Part shown: positions 10,941-23,787 of the stretch, piece after piece | Layout: every line of letters begins with the position of its first letter | How positions within the stretch are numbered: position 1 is the first letter of the stretch | Source of the DNA: Micromussa lordhowensis | Taxonomy: Eukaryota; Cnidaria; Anthozoa; Scleractinia; Lobophylliidae | Assembly: GCA_964020085.1 (NCBI GenBank) | Contig: OZ026600.1 | Location: forward strand, 15,370,823 to 15,434,822 | DNA length: 64,000 bases | Direction: 5' to 3' | The notes under the pieces: generated by a model | Told to the model about the DNA's origin: nothing | Database searches by the model: none | Seen by the model: the letters and a program-made list of their open reading frames with translations, nothing else | Position numbers and translations under genes: made by a program

Positions 10941-13900
10941 GTTATCACTAATGATAATGAAAATAACAAAACTATGATGACTATGTTGTTGGTCTGGGGC
11001 TCTGTGTTCCCTTTGGGTTAACTGGGGAGATGATCACAGAAAACAGCTGCTGTTCGCGTTCTGTAGTGGGTTACTCTTTGAAAATAGACCTTCAAAATCA
11101 GGACCCCTGATGAGTCCTCGTAATTTAGTCTGCAGAACACACACTTTGAGTCCTCATAGGAAGGAGAAAAAAACACAAACTCAAAAAAAGGTAGTTTTTA
11201 TTGTATATCGTCCATCTTCCAGAATCCATTGTCCACATTTAGCACATGCCAGAAACTTCATTCAAAAATATAAGCAAAATTTTCTCAAGACGCCACAACA
11301 ATTTTCGGAATTTCCGGTACTTAGCTTCAAATTTCAGTCAAAAAATATCAGCCAAAGTTTTCACTAGGCGCGATTTTCTTCACTACGTAGGGTCCAACTG
11401 GGGCCTAATTTCATAAAATATGTTTTCCACCAGTAAAATCGAACTATTACCCATAAGCTGTAAGTCACGCCAAAGTTTCGAATCCTGCATCGCGTTAAAA
11501 CCGAAAACGTTAAGCTTGCATGGCAAAAAGTTCGTCATAGCTCAATGACATTAAACTGTCTAGATACCACTTACCAATGCCAAGTCCTTTCCAACCAGCC
11601 TTGTCGGATGTTACGACTGTTCGGTTCCTTGCGATCACATCTATGTCCTTTCCATGACGTGAGTTAACCACACGTCTTGCATTTTCAATGTACTTAAGGG
11701 CATATTTGCAAACAATGCCCCACACCACGGAATTCTAATGTTTACTTCTTCTTCTTGAGCACGATACAATCGGAGGGGGTCCATGGACCAGGGGTCCATG
11801 TTTTGTACTTTCCCCAGTATCCTGGCCTCATACGCTTAAGTATTTGATTATCTAAGTCCCGGATGACCCCCAACCACTTGCTGGGAGACTGGTACTAACA
11901 AGCAGCATAAAATCATTTATTCCCCTTGTGGGGTCAATAAATTTCCTTTAAGACAATTTCTGTGGAATACACTTAAAAAATTTCCTCGCTTTCTGCTACT
12001 CAATTTATTTGGTAGAAAAGTCTGATTTCGAGTAACTCCCAACAACTGACAAATTGTTTTTGTAGTACAACTTCAAACTTTGCACAAAATTTTACACTGG
12101 AAAAACAATTTTGGAGAACTTAACTGGTGCACTAGATCCAACTATCACAAAGTAGTTTGAAATAAATTTGTTCTTTAATACATCTTTCTTTGTCTAGTAT
12201 ATGTATCTGAGTTACTCGCTTGCTGGCTCCTTAGTGTTTTTACAAATGGTTCGGTAGACTGGCGGCACGTATTAATAATAAGCCAATTCAGTGACAAAGT
12301 TGCGTAAACAAACCCACTTGTAAGCCAGGAGGGGAGTAGAAACTGGGATAAGGGCTGGCCTGATGGGCCACTGGGCTCGTATGCAGACTCGCGTTACAAC
12401 AATCAAGGACTACCCAAATAATTGCCTGGTTGCCCTCAGTTATGCAATATTTGAGACTACCTTCTCAACAGATGATTTCATACAAGTCTTTATTCTTTAC
12501 TGACTTGTAAATTGCACTGCAAGGCTTGGTTGTTAGGATAACACATTTTACTTCCAAGAGCTACAAATAAGTGCTTTTTGAGATATTAATATCACCCACT
12601 TATAAATATGAATTAATGAGAGAAGTAACCTAATAGCTTTACCTGTGACAGAATAATTATATTACAAGACAATTGCCAGGTCAGTCTTGGCCAGTTTTGC
12701 TCAAAGTGCATCAAGTCTTCAGCAACAGAGGTTTCTTGTCATGCTTGTAACAAATAACTAAGGATTGGTTGCTGAGTGTAACTAAATGGTGCAAACATGC
12801 ATTTGATAGTCCATCCAAAAACAGCATGCTTTACTGTCCCAGAATAATAGCTTGCTGTTACGATTTACAAATATTCAAAATCCCCAATGTGGCCTCTTGT
12901 AAGAACAGTTTATATTATTGCTGCATTTTTTTAAGGAGAAATCCAAATTATGCATAATAAGCATGAAATTGACACAAGTCAGCAAAGGCTTTGTTCACTA
13001 TGCAAAAATATGTTTAGTTTGCAAAAAACTATCAATAGTCAAATGTTTGCAAGCCCAAAACATTTCGAAATTGTCACCACATTTCAATAGCAACTAGGCA
13101 GCATGTTTTTTAAGGCAAAAACAAAAAACCTTGGTTCCTTGACACCCATCCTTTGATTCACTGATTTATAAGCAATTTGTACTACAAGAATAATTAACAT
13201 ATCTGTCATATGCAAACTTTTCCATGCATAACAAGGCCTTCTACAAATTGTCACTGATGTTATTGATCAACCAACATCAATCTTGGCCAGTTTTGCATGG
13301 CGTACCACAAGCCTTTTTGTTATTACTGTAACACACAACTGTGTACTGATTGCGACGTTTAACTAAACGGTGCAAGTAAAATAGGTGGTGTACCTTTGGC
13401 ATAGCACACAATATTTTCTTGAATCTGGATAGCCATACAAATGTTTGTTCAGCTGCCATTGTATTTCCTTCCGGAAGTTCCTCTTTCAGCGTGCTTGGGC
13501 TCTACTTCTCCTGGCACAGTTTGTCCTTGTGATTACGAATATGCAGACTATCAATGATCTTTTTTTATCACCAGCCATGCGTTCCCGCACAAAAACTATA
13601 GGGCTAACAAGAGCCAAAATGAGGCCTTAATTTTAGAGTGTAACAGCAGCCTTACAGGAACCAAACTATCTGAATCTGACATGAGCCCTACATGAACATT
13701 ACAAGAGCATTAAAAAAGCTGGCTTTAAGGCTCTTGTGATAATTTTGTCACGGTAATATTTACGTTTTCAAGTAGGCATTGTTTTACGTTTATCAGAATT
13801 TGGAACGAAAATATGTAAGAAATGTTAGGCTTTTGTTAGGTTCTTAGTTGGGTTGACTGTAGGTTCTGCTTAATGTGACATCCGTCTTTCGCAACTTACC

Positions 13901-15767
13901 TGATAAAACGAAATATGGAAAAAATGTACATTCCTCGCAAGCTGTGCACTCACAACAGCTTTACGTCTGTCACCGGCTACTCACCTGATTTATCATGCGT
14001 GTTGCTTTCGAATCAGGCCTTTCGCTTGGGTCCGCCTTGGGCTTTCTTTCCCCTGTGGACGTTTGTTTTACATGAAGTTTGAATAACATAAAGAATTTGT
14101 ACCTGCAAAGCAGTCGCAGCTGCTTGCCGAGATCAGCAAGATCTGCAGACCATCGAGTTGTGAATGCCACCAGATGACTAACTAATTAGAGTTAGAACAC
14201 TGTGCCTACGGTACCTTTATATTGGCTGTGGCTGCCTCTCAATCCCAGCAAAATTTTGGACGTTATCCATATGCAACTGACAGTCCAACTAAGAACAGCT
14301 TCTTTGCAACTCCAGAGCAGTAATGCCATGGTTTGAACACCCATTGTTTGTCGCCTCGAACAGGGCTGAGACGGCCGCGATGACGAAAGCTAGCATTTAC
14401 ATGGTGCAATAATCTTGGTATTGTACTCACCCTGTACTCTGCTATACGTGAATGACTTAACCTTCAATGCCTTTTTGTGGTCAAAAGAAGTTATCTCAGA
14501 AAGGATGGTCGACATTGGTAAGCAAGATATGCACAATCAAACAGATTCCAAAAACAATGTCATCACTCATGACTTTTTATTGTTTTTCTACAAATGGTAT
14601 GATGCTGTTATAATCTGTGAATGACGGAATGGCAGAAACAGCCAAAACTTGTAAATAATATTGAATATACACTTTCGGTTTACCGGTTATGAATATAAGT
14701 GACTCAAAAAATAGCAAGTTATATTCTTTCAAAAGTGTCATGCATCGTTTCATTTCAGAAATATTGGTCCTCCGACTTAGAACATATATAGTCAAGAGAA
14801 ACATTTTCACAACAACGGCAACTGAACTAAATAACTATCGAAAACTGGATCATTGTTAGATTGATTTTATATCCTTCAAGATGTGAAGAAGAGTCGGCGA
14901 TTAAATTAATGCTGCTGACCTTTGAAGCTTCACCCTTGAATAAGTTACTTGTTGAGTAAATGTCTCATTTATTTGGGCTTCAGTTGGTAATGCCATGTTT
15001 GCAGCTTGTCCCTCTTTCTCCCGTTCGAGATAAAAGGCTGTTATATATTCTGCAAATGAAGAAATGAATCCATTGAGGTGCTGAAAAATGGCAGGTTTTA
15101 TTCTTTATAATTAATATTTTACAAGGGAAAACAACATAACGTTAAGCTTTGCCTTATGGCGACCTGAATGACTGCGAGATAATGTATTTACTGTTAATTC
15201 CATGAAAATAGTTTTGCGATGGATATGATTTTTAATGAAATTGTAGTGGACAATTTCCCAAATGCAATTGCCGACCTTAACTCCTTGTATTAAACTTTGC
15301 ATGTTGATTGTTTTGTATTACGTTAGTGTGAACCCAGTTATTACCAGGTATTTGTGAAACTCACATTTTAGAGACCGGCATATACGTATAATTAAGAGAC
15401 TTGATATTTTAATGGTTTCCAACAGTTTCGCTTTGCCTCTCCTCTTTATTTTTCACAGATTTAAATTTATTTAAGCCAATTTGAAAACGCTAAAGTTTTC
15501 TTTCAAACCAAAATATCAGAAAAAAAAATTACCAAACAGAATATCGGTTACAGCTGTAGCATTGTTGTTTTGATATCCTGATAGATGTTACTCCGGTAAA
15601 TTGATAGGAAGAACCATCATTAACCAAGATAGATGTATCGCGAAATATGAAAAATTAAAACCTATTCTCTTTACTGTTTGTCAGAAAATCTGAAGTCATT
15701 ATTCTCACCTTTGCAAACGGCAACCTTCTGTGAATCCAGCGGAGACTTGGGTTTTTCATTGGCCTTT
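10941..15767. other. Long gene-poor stretch
   Basis: No confident gene. Around 13970-14170 on the minus strand there are two exon-like pieces with good donors (TTTGCAG|GTACAA and AATCAG|GTGAGT; peptide RWSADLADLGKQLRLLCR), which might be exons of an unrecognised gene. A SINE tail fragment lies at 12328-12401. Near 11900-11955 the words CTTGTGGGGTCAATAAA resemble a retroelement 3' end. Otherwise AT-rich unique DNA. Confidence 0.35.
12328..12401 (+). repeat. 3' fragment of the SINE family seen at 15768
   Basis: Shares GGGGAGTAGAAA, ACTGGGATAAG, GGCCTGATGGGCCA and GGCTCGTATGCAGACT with the 3' half of the SINE at 15768-16073. It is a truncated, diverged copy. Confidence 0.65.
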
Positions 15768-16073
15768 GTGGGGGCACGTTGGCCTCATGGTTAGTGCGCT
15801 TGACTCCGGAGCGAGCGCTCCGGGTTTGAGCCCTGGTCGGGGACATTGTGTTGTGTTCTTGGGCAAGACATTTCACTCTCACAGTGCCTCTCTCCACCCA
15901 GGTGTATAAATGGGTACCGGCAAATTTGATGCTGGGGGTAACCCTGCGATGGACTAGCATCCCATCCAGGGGGGAGTAGAAATACTCCTAGTCGCTTCAT
16001 GCTACTGAAACCGGGATAAGCTCCGGCCTGATGAGCCATTAGGCTCGTATGCAGACTTTACCTTTACCTTTCC
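15768..16073 (+). mobile_element. tRNA-derived SINE
   Basis: The 5' part resembles a tRNA gene: an A-box-like TTGGCCTCATGGTTAGTGC (about 15779-15797) and a B-box-like GGTTTGAGCCC (15823-15833), 30-odd bases apart as expected for internal RNA polymerase III promoters. A conserved body follows (GCATCCCATCCAGGGG), and the copy ends in a short CTTTAC repeat instead of poly-A. About 306 bp. Noncoding: minus-strand frames crossing it (15655-16039) are spurious. Depends on a LINE for movement (family knowledge). A second, truncated copy lies at 12.3 kb. Confidence 0.75.
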
Positions 16074-16341
16074 TTTTTTTGCACGAGTCCTTGACCACAA
16101 GAGTTTGCCAACTCTTCAGTCGAGAAAACCAGGGGTAATAACTTCTTCAGCAAAAATAGCGGACCTTTCTTGTGTGCTTTTTTAATAATACTTCGTAATG
16201 AGGTACGATCCACGAACACGTCGCGTCCTTCAAGGAGTCGCACTTTATTTGTTGAATTCTGAAAATTGATTACAAATCAGATAAGAGTGCAGGAATTGGT
16301 GAAGAAAAAAAACGCTGAGGTGAAATAGAAATTTTAAATAC

Positions 16342-18326
16342 CTGGACCGGACTTAAGTTTGCTCTCACAGTGTACTTGGTCACTGGCTGCACTTGATCCG
16401 ATACTGATCCATTGCCAACGTAGTGCTGGATTAAGGATTGGAGAAAAGCAAGCGCCTCGGTTGAAGGTGCTGCTGAAAACAATTATATTTTCATTTACTT
16501 TTCCATCCACATAGTATACTTTCTTTATTTAGAGTCTTACTAGTATTATGAGATAAGCATTTCCCTTTAGCTTGTAGGCCAGTGAAAGTAAGAAATTATC
16601 ACCAGTGAAATTTGCTGCTCAATTTCCTGTGAGAATTATACTGCTACTAGCAGCTAGAATTTTTATGTTGAAAATGTAAACTTCAGAAAAATATAAGAAA
16701 TCTATATATTGTGCCATGACTAACAATCTACATTTACTCACCTGGAGCCATGATTGCCAGTTGTCCTTTCAAGGCTGACAGTTCTGCTTTGAGGGATGTA
16801 TTCTTTGCCTCCAGTCTCATATTTTCTGCGGCGATCTTTTGTAGATTTCTCTCCATGGTGAAAGTATGAAGCGTTGATGACGGTGTTGCAGATATATTTA
16901 ATAGCGACTGTTCTGGTGTATTCTGATCACTCTCAACGATAATGACATCGTCATCTCGCGGGGGATTGTTCAAAATATCACGAAGGCCACTGAGCACAAG
17001 TGCTCGATCCCATTTAGCCCACGTTTGAGAAATACTTGTATCTGGGTTGCTGGCTGGTGGAGTTGGCTCAGTTGCCGCTGGAAGTTGACAACTATAGGCA
17101 GCTTGTAGAGCTGGAGATCTAGGGATTGGTGGGTTTGTTAAAGGTTCAGTAACACCAAGTGCTGCTGGAAGAAGATGAGCTGCTTGTGGAGCTGCAGTTG
17201 TAGGGATCGGTGATTTTGTTGAAGGTACGGTATCACCAGGTACAGGTGAAACTAGAGAGGCGCCTTGTGGAGCTGTAGCTGGAGGGATCGGTGGTTTTGT
17301 CAAAGTTACAGCATCACTATGTGCCGCTGGAAGTAGATGGGTGGCTGGTGGAGCTGTAGCTGGAAGGATCGGTGGTTTTGTCAAAGTTACAGCGTCACTA
17401 TGTGCCGCTGGAAGTAGATGGGTGGCTGGTGGAGCTGTAGCTGGAGGGATCGGTGGTTTTGTCAAAGTTACAGCATCACTATGTGCCAGTGGATGTAGAT
17501 GAGGGGCTTGTGGAGCTGTACTGGTAGGGATCGGTGGTTTTGTTGTAGCGCTAGGAATCGGTGTGGCATGGGGCGGATTTGTTGGATTTGAAGGAAATTT
17601 GCTTCCATACTTGCTGGTAAACGTGAGCTGACCCATGCTGTCGACGGTTAATTTTGCTGCAATTTCTTGTTGTCGCTTTTCATTAAGCTTCTTGCCTTTT
17701 TGCTTGGCTGTTGCTAGCTGATTTGTACCATTTATGTTTTCTTTTTCTATGTTGCCCTTACATGTTTTTTGCTTACGTCTTGTTCCTTATCTTGGTCTAG
17801 GCTTTCCTTCATTAAGGCCGTTGTTTTTCGTTTCCTTTTACCCAGGGTCGAGCCACCGTTTTCATCTTTTTCTTCAATATCTTTCGATGGTAGATCTTGT
17901 AGGGAAACGTTTGAAAGGTCACTTAAGATTGTATCTTCAGAACTAGTGCCCTCTTCACGTCTTTTACGCATGGTTTCCACACAATACGCTTAAATCGATT
18001 GAGCGCTTTCTTCTCTTCTGCGAGAGAGAGCAAAAAGAATTATTGATTATGCAGCTACAGTATTACCAGCTCTCACAGTCAACAAAGTCCATCAAGACAA
18101 ATCGTGACCTAATAACGATTATTTTCCAAAGGGAGATCTTACTTTTGTCCGCTATTTTCACTATTTTGCCAATGTATGCTTGTTTGTTGTTGTCCGGTCC
18201 TCGCCAAGTAACTTCGACTTCTTCTCCTGCTTCAAACCCGCCTCTTAAAGCACACCTGCTCTTAGGAATAACTGAAAATGACTTATCCGACTTAAAATAA
18301 GCGCAGATGTATTGCTGTTGGAAATG
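16342..18326 (-). CDS. Multi-exon accessory protein: Tudor-like exon, Pro/Ala repeats, coiled coil (partial)
   Basis: Minus-strand exons with splice signals. 18326-18150 encodes YFKSDKSFSVIPKSRCALRG and then EAGEEVEVTWRGPDNN, an SH3/Tudor-like strand pattern, with donor AAAA|GTAAGA. A basic Lys/Arg exon lies within 17993-17760. The exon from about 17720 to 16744 holds tandem 27-residue Pro/Ala/Thr repeats and ends in a coiled coil (AAENMRLEAKNTSLKAELSA). The last seen exon, 16472-16342, joins it in phase (phase 1) and reads STEALAFLQSLIQHYV. Phases around the 17.7-18.0 kb exon do not resolve, and neither first nor last exon is found. The N-terminal exon resembles that of the BEN gene at 52.5 kb, so this may be the same kind of transposon-linked protein, although no BEN domain is visible. 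It sits head to head with the transposase at 18340. Confidence 0.5.
17090..17560 (-). repeat. 81-bp in-frame tandem repeat in an exon
   Basis: Period of 81 bp (27 codons), clearest between 17285 and 17530, where GGATCGGTGGTTTTGTC recurs at 17286, 17368 and 17449. It encodes repeats of the type PPIPPATAPPATHLLPAAHS plus DAVTLTK. Central copies are almost identical, so expansion is recent. Outer copies are diverged. Confidence 0.85.
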
Positions 18327-18339
18327 CCTTCAACAAGGA

Positions 18340-19887
18340 AGAACAGAAAAAATTGGTATTCGAGGTCACACAAAAATATTTCCGTATGTAAGGGATAATC
18401 CGAAGGGCCCATTGCGAAATAAACAGGATACTATAAAGCACTCTTATGAAGCACTGACGAAGCTTCAATCTGGCCAGAAACAATATGCAGTAAAATGAGT
18501 GAAGGGGCCATCCTGGCTTTTATTTCTGGAGAATTTTGACATTGTTGCGGGAATGGGAATAGACTATATGCACGGAGTTCTATTAGGCGTCCAGAAACTT
18601 CTTTTGAAGTTGTGGTTTAGCGACACCTATTCCAAAGAGCCCTTCAGTTTTCGGCACTTAGTTGGAGTTTTAGATGATCGTCTAAACAAAATCCTTCCAA
18701 CTTTAGAAATAAGGAGAATGCCGCGGTCAGTATCTGAACACTTAAAATACTGGAAAGCAAGTGAACTGCGTTCATTTCTCCTGTTTTATGGAGCTCCAGC
18801 TTTGTATGGTATTCTTTCCGAAAACTACTTTCAGCGTTACCTGCTACTTGTAAATGCCATACATTTGTTGTTGAAAGACTCAATAAGCGAATCAGATCTC
18901 TGTGAAGCCGAAAATTTGCTGTTTAGTTTTTGTTCCAGCTTTCCCGCCATTTACGCGGCGCGTTTCACTACTATGAATATTCACCAGCTGTTGCACTTAG
19001 TTGACGATGTACGCGACTTGGGACCACTTTTCACTCACAGCTGTTTTCATTTTGAGGATAAGAATGGTTTTATTTTGAAATTTATTAATGGGACACAGTC
19101 GATAGACAGACAAATATTATCAGCTGTGTCCTTCACACAAAAGCTACCAGAAATTCGTACACGATACATCCTTCATCATTTAGAGGCAGACAACTTATAT
19201 TGGGACCTTTTAAGCGGATACTCCCCTAAAAGATCTTGCAAACTTGCACCTGGTATTTTTGCTTTGGGAGCCCCACAAAAACGAGAACTAAATGAAGAAG
19301 AATTCTTGGCAGTAACAGAACTCTTTCAATGTGCCCCGCACACTGTCAACGTAACCTTCTTTGTTTGGCTCGAGATAAATGGGTTTTACATTTATGGAGT
19401 AGACTACCAGCGCTTAACAAGGAGGAATTGTTCCACGATCAGATACTTCGATGGCAGGAGATACAGTTTTGCTCAGGTAAAATGTTTTATTCAGATTGCT
19501 GACTGCTTGGAAAATGTTCTAGATCTTGCATTGTGCTACCCTTTGTACTGTGAGAGTTATGACAACTCTACACATATTAACATTGTCTCACAGATGGACC
19601 GAACCAGACTCATATCAGTTGATATTAAAAACATCTCATTGAATTGTATATTTATCAGTTTTAAGGATGATCTTAGCCGGGCTTCCGTACGTTTTCAGGC
19701 CTTTGTTAGGCCTGATTTTGGCTCTGTTAGGCCTAAAAATTTCGTACGGGTTGTTCCAAGGAGATTGCCATGGCAGAGGATTCCATGCTGCTTTCAAGCC
19801 ATCCAAATGGTACATGTTGTCGTAGGCCAAAAACACTTTGCCCCAGTTGAGTGGATTTATCCCCTTCAAAATGGTGAACAGCCATGA
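18340..19887 (+). pseudogene. EnSpm/CACTA-like transposase, C-terminal half, broken by a stop
   Basis: From 18340 the frame reads GIRGHTKIFPYVRDNPKGPL, then an in-frame TGA at 18496-18498, then directly VKGPSWLLFLENFDIVAGMG and IDYMHGVLLGVQKLLLKLWF. The motif pattern (KGPSWL, D..GMGIDYMH..LLGV, later MNIHQLLHLVDDVRDLGPLF and HSCFHFEDKNGF) is that of metazoan EnSpm-type transposases with a DUF4218-like C-terminal part. Family proteins usually have about 1000 residues; only the last 510 or so are here and no catalytic N-terminal half is visible. A TGA where the family normally has a sense codon (typically Gly) suggests one substitution. The 462-residue part after the stop is otherwise open. Inference: a dead copy. 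Its 5' edge overlaps the antisense exon at 18150-18326. Confidence 0.7.
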
Positions 19888-21377
19888 CAGAACAATAATA
19901 AACACCTGAGATGGGCTTTCTGACCTATTATATCAAATAAAAAATTATGGAACCCATTAAATTACAGTTACCATAAGGCTGACAATAGAAAATTTCACAA
20001 GTGGCCTATTGTATATTTTTACAATGTTTAATCTTGACAGATAAATGCAACTGAACTGAGACTGAGCAAACATTCTAAAATGAGCATCTGGAATAAACAT
20101 AGCAATAAGAATTTTGAGAAAACTGAAACTTCAATCAGCCCATGTAGATGTTGTGGGGTAAATTTTTCTTTGATTTGAAAACTGGTGTGGAAAATTTTAA
20201 ACCGAAAAAAAAATTAAAACACCGTATAATACAATATTTTAATGGATTGAAACAACTTTCAATTTTTCAAATGAAAGAAAAAAAGTGTATTTAACCGTTT
20301 TGCCACTCACTTAAAAAGAGGACTCCATTTGTCAATAATTCCACCTCCTCTAACAACAAAAAGGTGGCCTCTAGACCACTTTTGGAGTCTCTGTTTTCCA
20401 CCTGTCTCTTTGTTACAAGAGGTTAGCTAAGGTTCCCTACAGTCCTCCAGAACAGTTGTGAAGGCACTATGCTCTTTTTCAATAAAACCTGTGTGTTTCC
20501 TGTTATAAAAGGACAGAACTTCCATCACTCAGTATTTTCCATGATAAAGAAAGTCAGAATAGCTAAATGTACAACAGATATAGAACATTTATCTAAACCA
20601 TGCCAGCTATGCTTTTATGCCCATTTTTGTGCAAGGAAATACTGTTAAAAACTTCAGGCCTATTCCCCAGCCACCTCTACTGACCCCACAGCCATTTTTT
20701 GGTCATCCCAATTAGGGTTTGGCGATTGCCTTTACCCTGATAAGATACCCTGTAGCATCTAAAATTTTGTAACTTTGTTTAGGAAACGGTGCATGGCAGA
20801 CAAAATTCTGAGAAAGAAGGTGACCAGCAAGCAATAAAAACATTCAAACACATGTTGATCATGATTTTTTTGAAGTGAGTACAGGTTCACTATGAAAGTA
20901 ACCCAATAGTAAAAAATGTTCACGGTTCATGAACCTCTTACTACTAAGTGGACAATTCACCTTACTAAGGGACCAGCAACCGTTTCACCAAGGTTGGCTG
21001 CTTAAAAGGGGTTCTGCAACTGCATAACATTTAAGAAAGGAATGAGCACGAGAGAAATCTTAGGGACGAAAACTGACATAACAGCAGGTACACAGGTCTA
21101 GCTCATTTATTTGAAGTTCCTCTCAAACCACACCCAAGGGATAATTCAAAACAGACTTTTCACAGAATCTCTACCAGCTTACAGGTGAAAACAATGTGCA
21201 TTATATACACACAATTATTATCATATAATTGCACTAGTAACTTGAAATTAAAGTTTGCTATTGTATATGCATGCCAACTTTATTGACCCTTACACTTGAC
21301 AAAAATTAAATTTAAATGAAATAAAAATTAAAACTGAAAGTAGCATGTAGGATTAAATGCCAATTATTGCAATTCAC
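19888..21377. other. No gene seen
   Basis: AT-rich DNA after the transposase stop. No terminal inverted repeat for that element was found here. Confidence 0.4.
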
Positions 21378-21494
21378 CTTGAGCCTCAAGTGTACTGTTT
21401 CCAATGTCGGAATCTGCTTCATCTCCCAGCAGTGATACCGCCTGTTCAACTTTTTCAACACCCTTGTCAAGGTAATCTAAACCTGTCTCATCGC
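21378..21494 (-). CDS. Putative internal exon, acidic helix
   Basis: 117-nt stretch between a TTTTAACAG acceptor and a CAAG|GTGAAT donor, open in phase 1-1. The peptide is DETGLDYLDKGVEKVEQAVS followed by LLGDEADSDIGNSTLEAQ. An exon of an unrecognised gene. No partner exon is identified, though the acidic exon at 22770 is on the same strand. Confidence 0.35.
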
Positions 21495-22561
21495 CTGTTA
21501 AAATGAGAGGAAAGCTAGGTTGATGTAAAAAGTAATTATGCAGTCTTTAGTTATTCAAGATAAGATTCAGGATAGAGCCCCAAATTAAATGATTGAAAAG
21601 CTATAAAACCTAAAAGCACTGGAATTTATAATGCGTCGTTCTTGCTTGTGATGGTTTGAGTATTGTTAGCATTTCTTGCTAGGAACTGTAACATTACGCA
21701 TTCTGTGAAAGAGTAAAAATGCCCTTTACTGTTTGCAAATATCTCCAATGCTTTTGGAGATATTTAAAACATTTGATAGTAATGCAGAGAGTAGGCCTGC
21801 TCAGCGACGTGGACAGTCAGTGGGGAAAGGGAGAAGGAGAAAATGTGAAAGACGGATGAGATCCTGGCAACGAACTCTTGCTGGACCAGTTCCAAAGGGC
21901 CCCATCAATGCTGGCTCCAGACACAGCAATCGAATTTAAAAAATCTTAAGCACAAAATACTTTTGTATTTTTTGTGCCCTTCAAGAGCCAGCATTGCCAA
22001 AAGGTTCATTCCCAAGGACTACTTCCCTCTCTTACATGTTATGGTTTCTTTTACCTTGTTCTACTCTCCCTCACTCCCACTGACTGCCCCTTGGTCGCCC
22101 CAGGATGAGACAAAGTGAAAACTAACAAATGCTAAAGAATCCCATTTGTTACCCATCCCAAATGCAGTATTATTTCTATGATCGAAATCCCAACAGTCAG
22201 CAAATGAATTTGGTAGACCACTATTAAGTGGCTTTTATTATAAGGCTTGCTCTGTGAGAGGACAAGATAAACCAAATACTGCGCATTGATTCACCACCCA
22301 CCGTGTCACATGACAAAAATTCCCCCAAAAGCCACTTAATAAATCATTTATTGACCAAGCTTTTTCAGTCACGATGGCTGAATATTGGCCTCATTCTTTT
22401 TTTCTAAGTTTATAGACCTCACCTCAGTCTCAGTCCATTAATGCGCAATATCCAGCCAATATACAGCCATCTTGACCTCACGCTTGGTCGGTCAATAACC
22501 CATATTTATCGAAACCCCGTATTTATTCCAGTAGAAAGAGTTCATTGGCTATACAGTACAT
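21495..22561. repeat. Mostly unique DNA with a dispersed repeat copy
   Basis: 22265-22520 resembles 42985-43180: an AAGATRAACCAAAT core, AATATCCAGCCA, CAGCCATCTTG and CACRCTTGGTC occur in both, in the same order. This marks a dispersed noncoding repeat family. The rest has no gene I can support. Confidence 0.4.
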
Positions 22562-22666
22562 GTCGTATGATGAAAAACTGTGACATCGGGCTTGAAAATG
22601 CTGCCCTCTGCCTGCGGCCTCGGGCAGCATTTTCAAGACCTCGGTCACAGTTTTTCATCATGCGGA
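22562..22666. repeat. Fold-back element
   Basis: Arms of about 45 bp (ATGATGAAAAACTGTGACAT with its inverse; GAAAATGCTGCCC with GGGCAGCATTTTC) around a CCTGCGGCC loop. A MITE-type hairpin. Confidence 0.7.
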
Positions 22667-22769
22667 TCTCCCAGCCGACAAATATCATATAATTATATAT
22701 AAAAAATACAAAAATAAATAACTAAATAAATAAATGTACTATGCAGATGCAAAATAAAATGAAATAATT

Positions 22770-23025
22770 TTAAATGTCCCCATCACACAACACTTCCAAA
22801 TCATCACTGTCATTGCCTGCCACATCCTCTCTCTCCTGGTTATCTCCGTCCTCTTCGTCTGTTTCAGTGAATTGCTCACCAGAGATACATTTATTATAAT
22901 TGAGATTATTCATCTCCTCTTCATATGACCCCATCATCTCTTCATTGCTGTCCTCCTGCCCATCTTCATGTGTGTCATCTTCTCCTAAAATTTCCTCCAA
23001 CACATCAAGAAAAGGTGAGGCAATT
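22770..23025 (-). CDS. Putative C-terminal acidic exon
   Basis: Follows a TTTTTTTTCAG acceptor and ends at a TAA. The peptide starts IASPFLDVLEEILGEDDTHE and is highly acidic throughout (EDGQEDSNEEMMGSYEEEMN, then TDEEDGDNQEREDVAGND). It is likely the last exon of a gene whose other exons lie to the right and were not found. Acidic tails of this kind occur in transposon-encoded proteins, so function is not inferred. Confidence 0.4.
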
Positions 23026-23787
23026 CTGAAAAAAAAGGAAAAAATCTACCTTAATTTGTTATTAAGTAGGCATGTTGATTTCACAAAACACGTAAAGCTA
23101 AATACCCAAAAAAGTTTGCCATAATTATGCTCAGTTATTATTTAAATATAAATATATATAAAGAATTCCAGTCCTCAAGTCACTATTATTAATGATAAAA
23201 TATCAATGTTCGTCTTTCATTTCCAGTATATTTGGTGATTGGTTAGGTACATGTAACAAACAACATATCTCTTCCCATTCTCCCTGATAGTTGAAACTAA
23301 ATCTGGAAAACATGATGATTTGAAGTAGAGGACCCATATTGCGGCCTTAAAATGACAGATAAGGACTTCCATGTTAAGTATACTAAAAGTAAACAACAAT
23401 TTTTGGACAAGGTTGAGCAAAATATAATGATTTTTCAGTGGCGAGTGGATAAATTATTTGCTGAAGCCAATGCTGAATGATGCTGATAACTGACCTGAGA
23501 GACATTGACCAATCACGATATTTTGTCATACCAATTTTAAGAATAAATCAATCTCTGACGGCTTAGGGAAACAATTTTTTATACCTGGCACGAAATTGGA
23601 TAGGAAATTTCGGTGGAGTTTTTTTTATGCTCGACTATCTCGACTGCCTTCCACATATATCAACTTTGGTTCTTTTCTAGTAGGTATGTAAGTACTTCGG
23701 GGGAAAATGATTTTGCATGTTTGAGAAGTTTATACAGTATATTGTTTAAAAATTAGCATCCAATAGAGCTTACTTTAATCTTCTCAC
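23026..23787. other. No gene seen
   Basis: AT-rich DNA with no supported feature. Confidence 0.4.

Noticed and set aside
15779..15850. Functional tRNA gene
   Set aside because: Box A and B words are present, but the rest does not fold as a tRNA and continues into a SINE body with a truncated sister copy at 12.3 kb.
15655..16039. Two minus-strand frames of 82-101 codons
   Set aside because: They run antisense through the tRNA-derived SINE.
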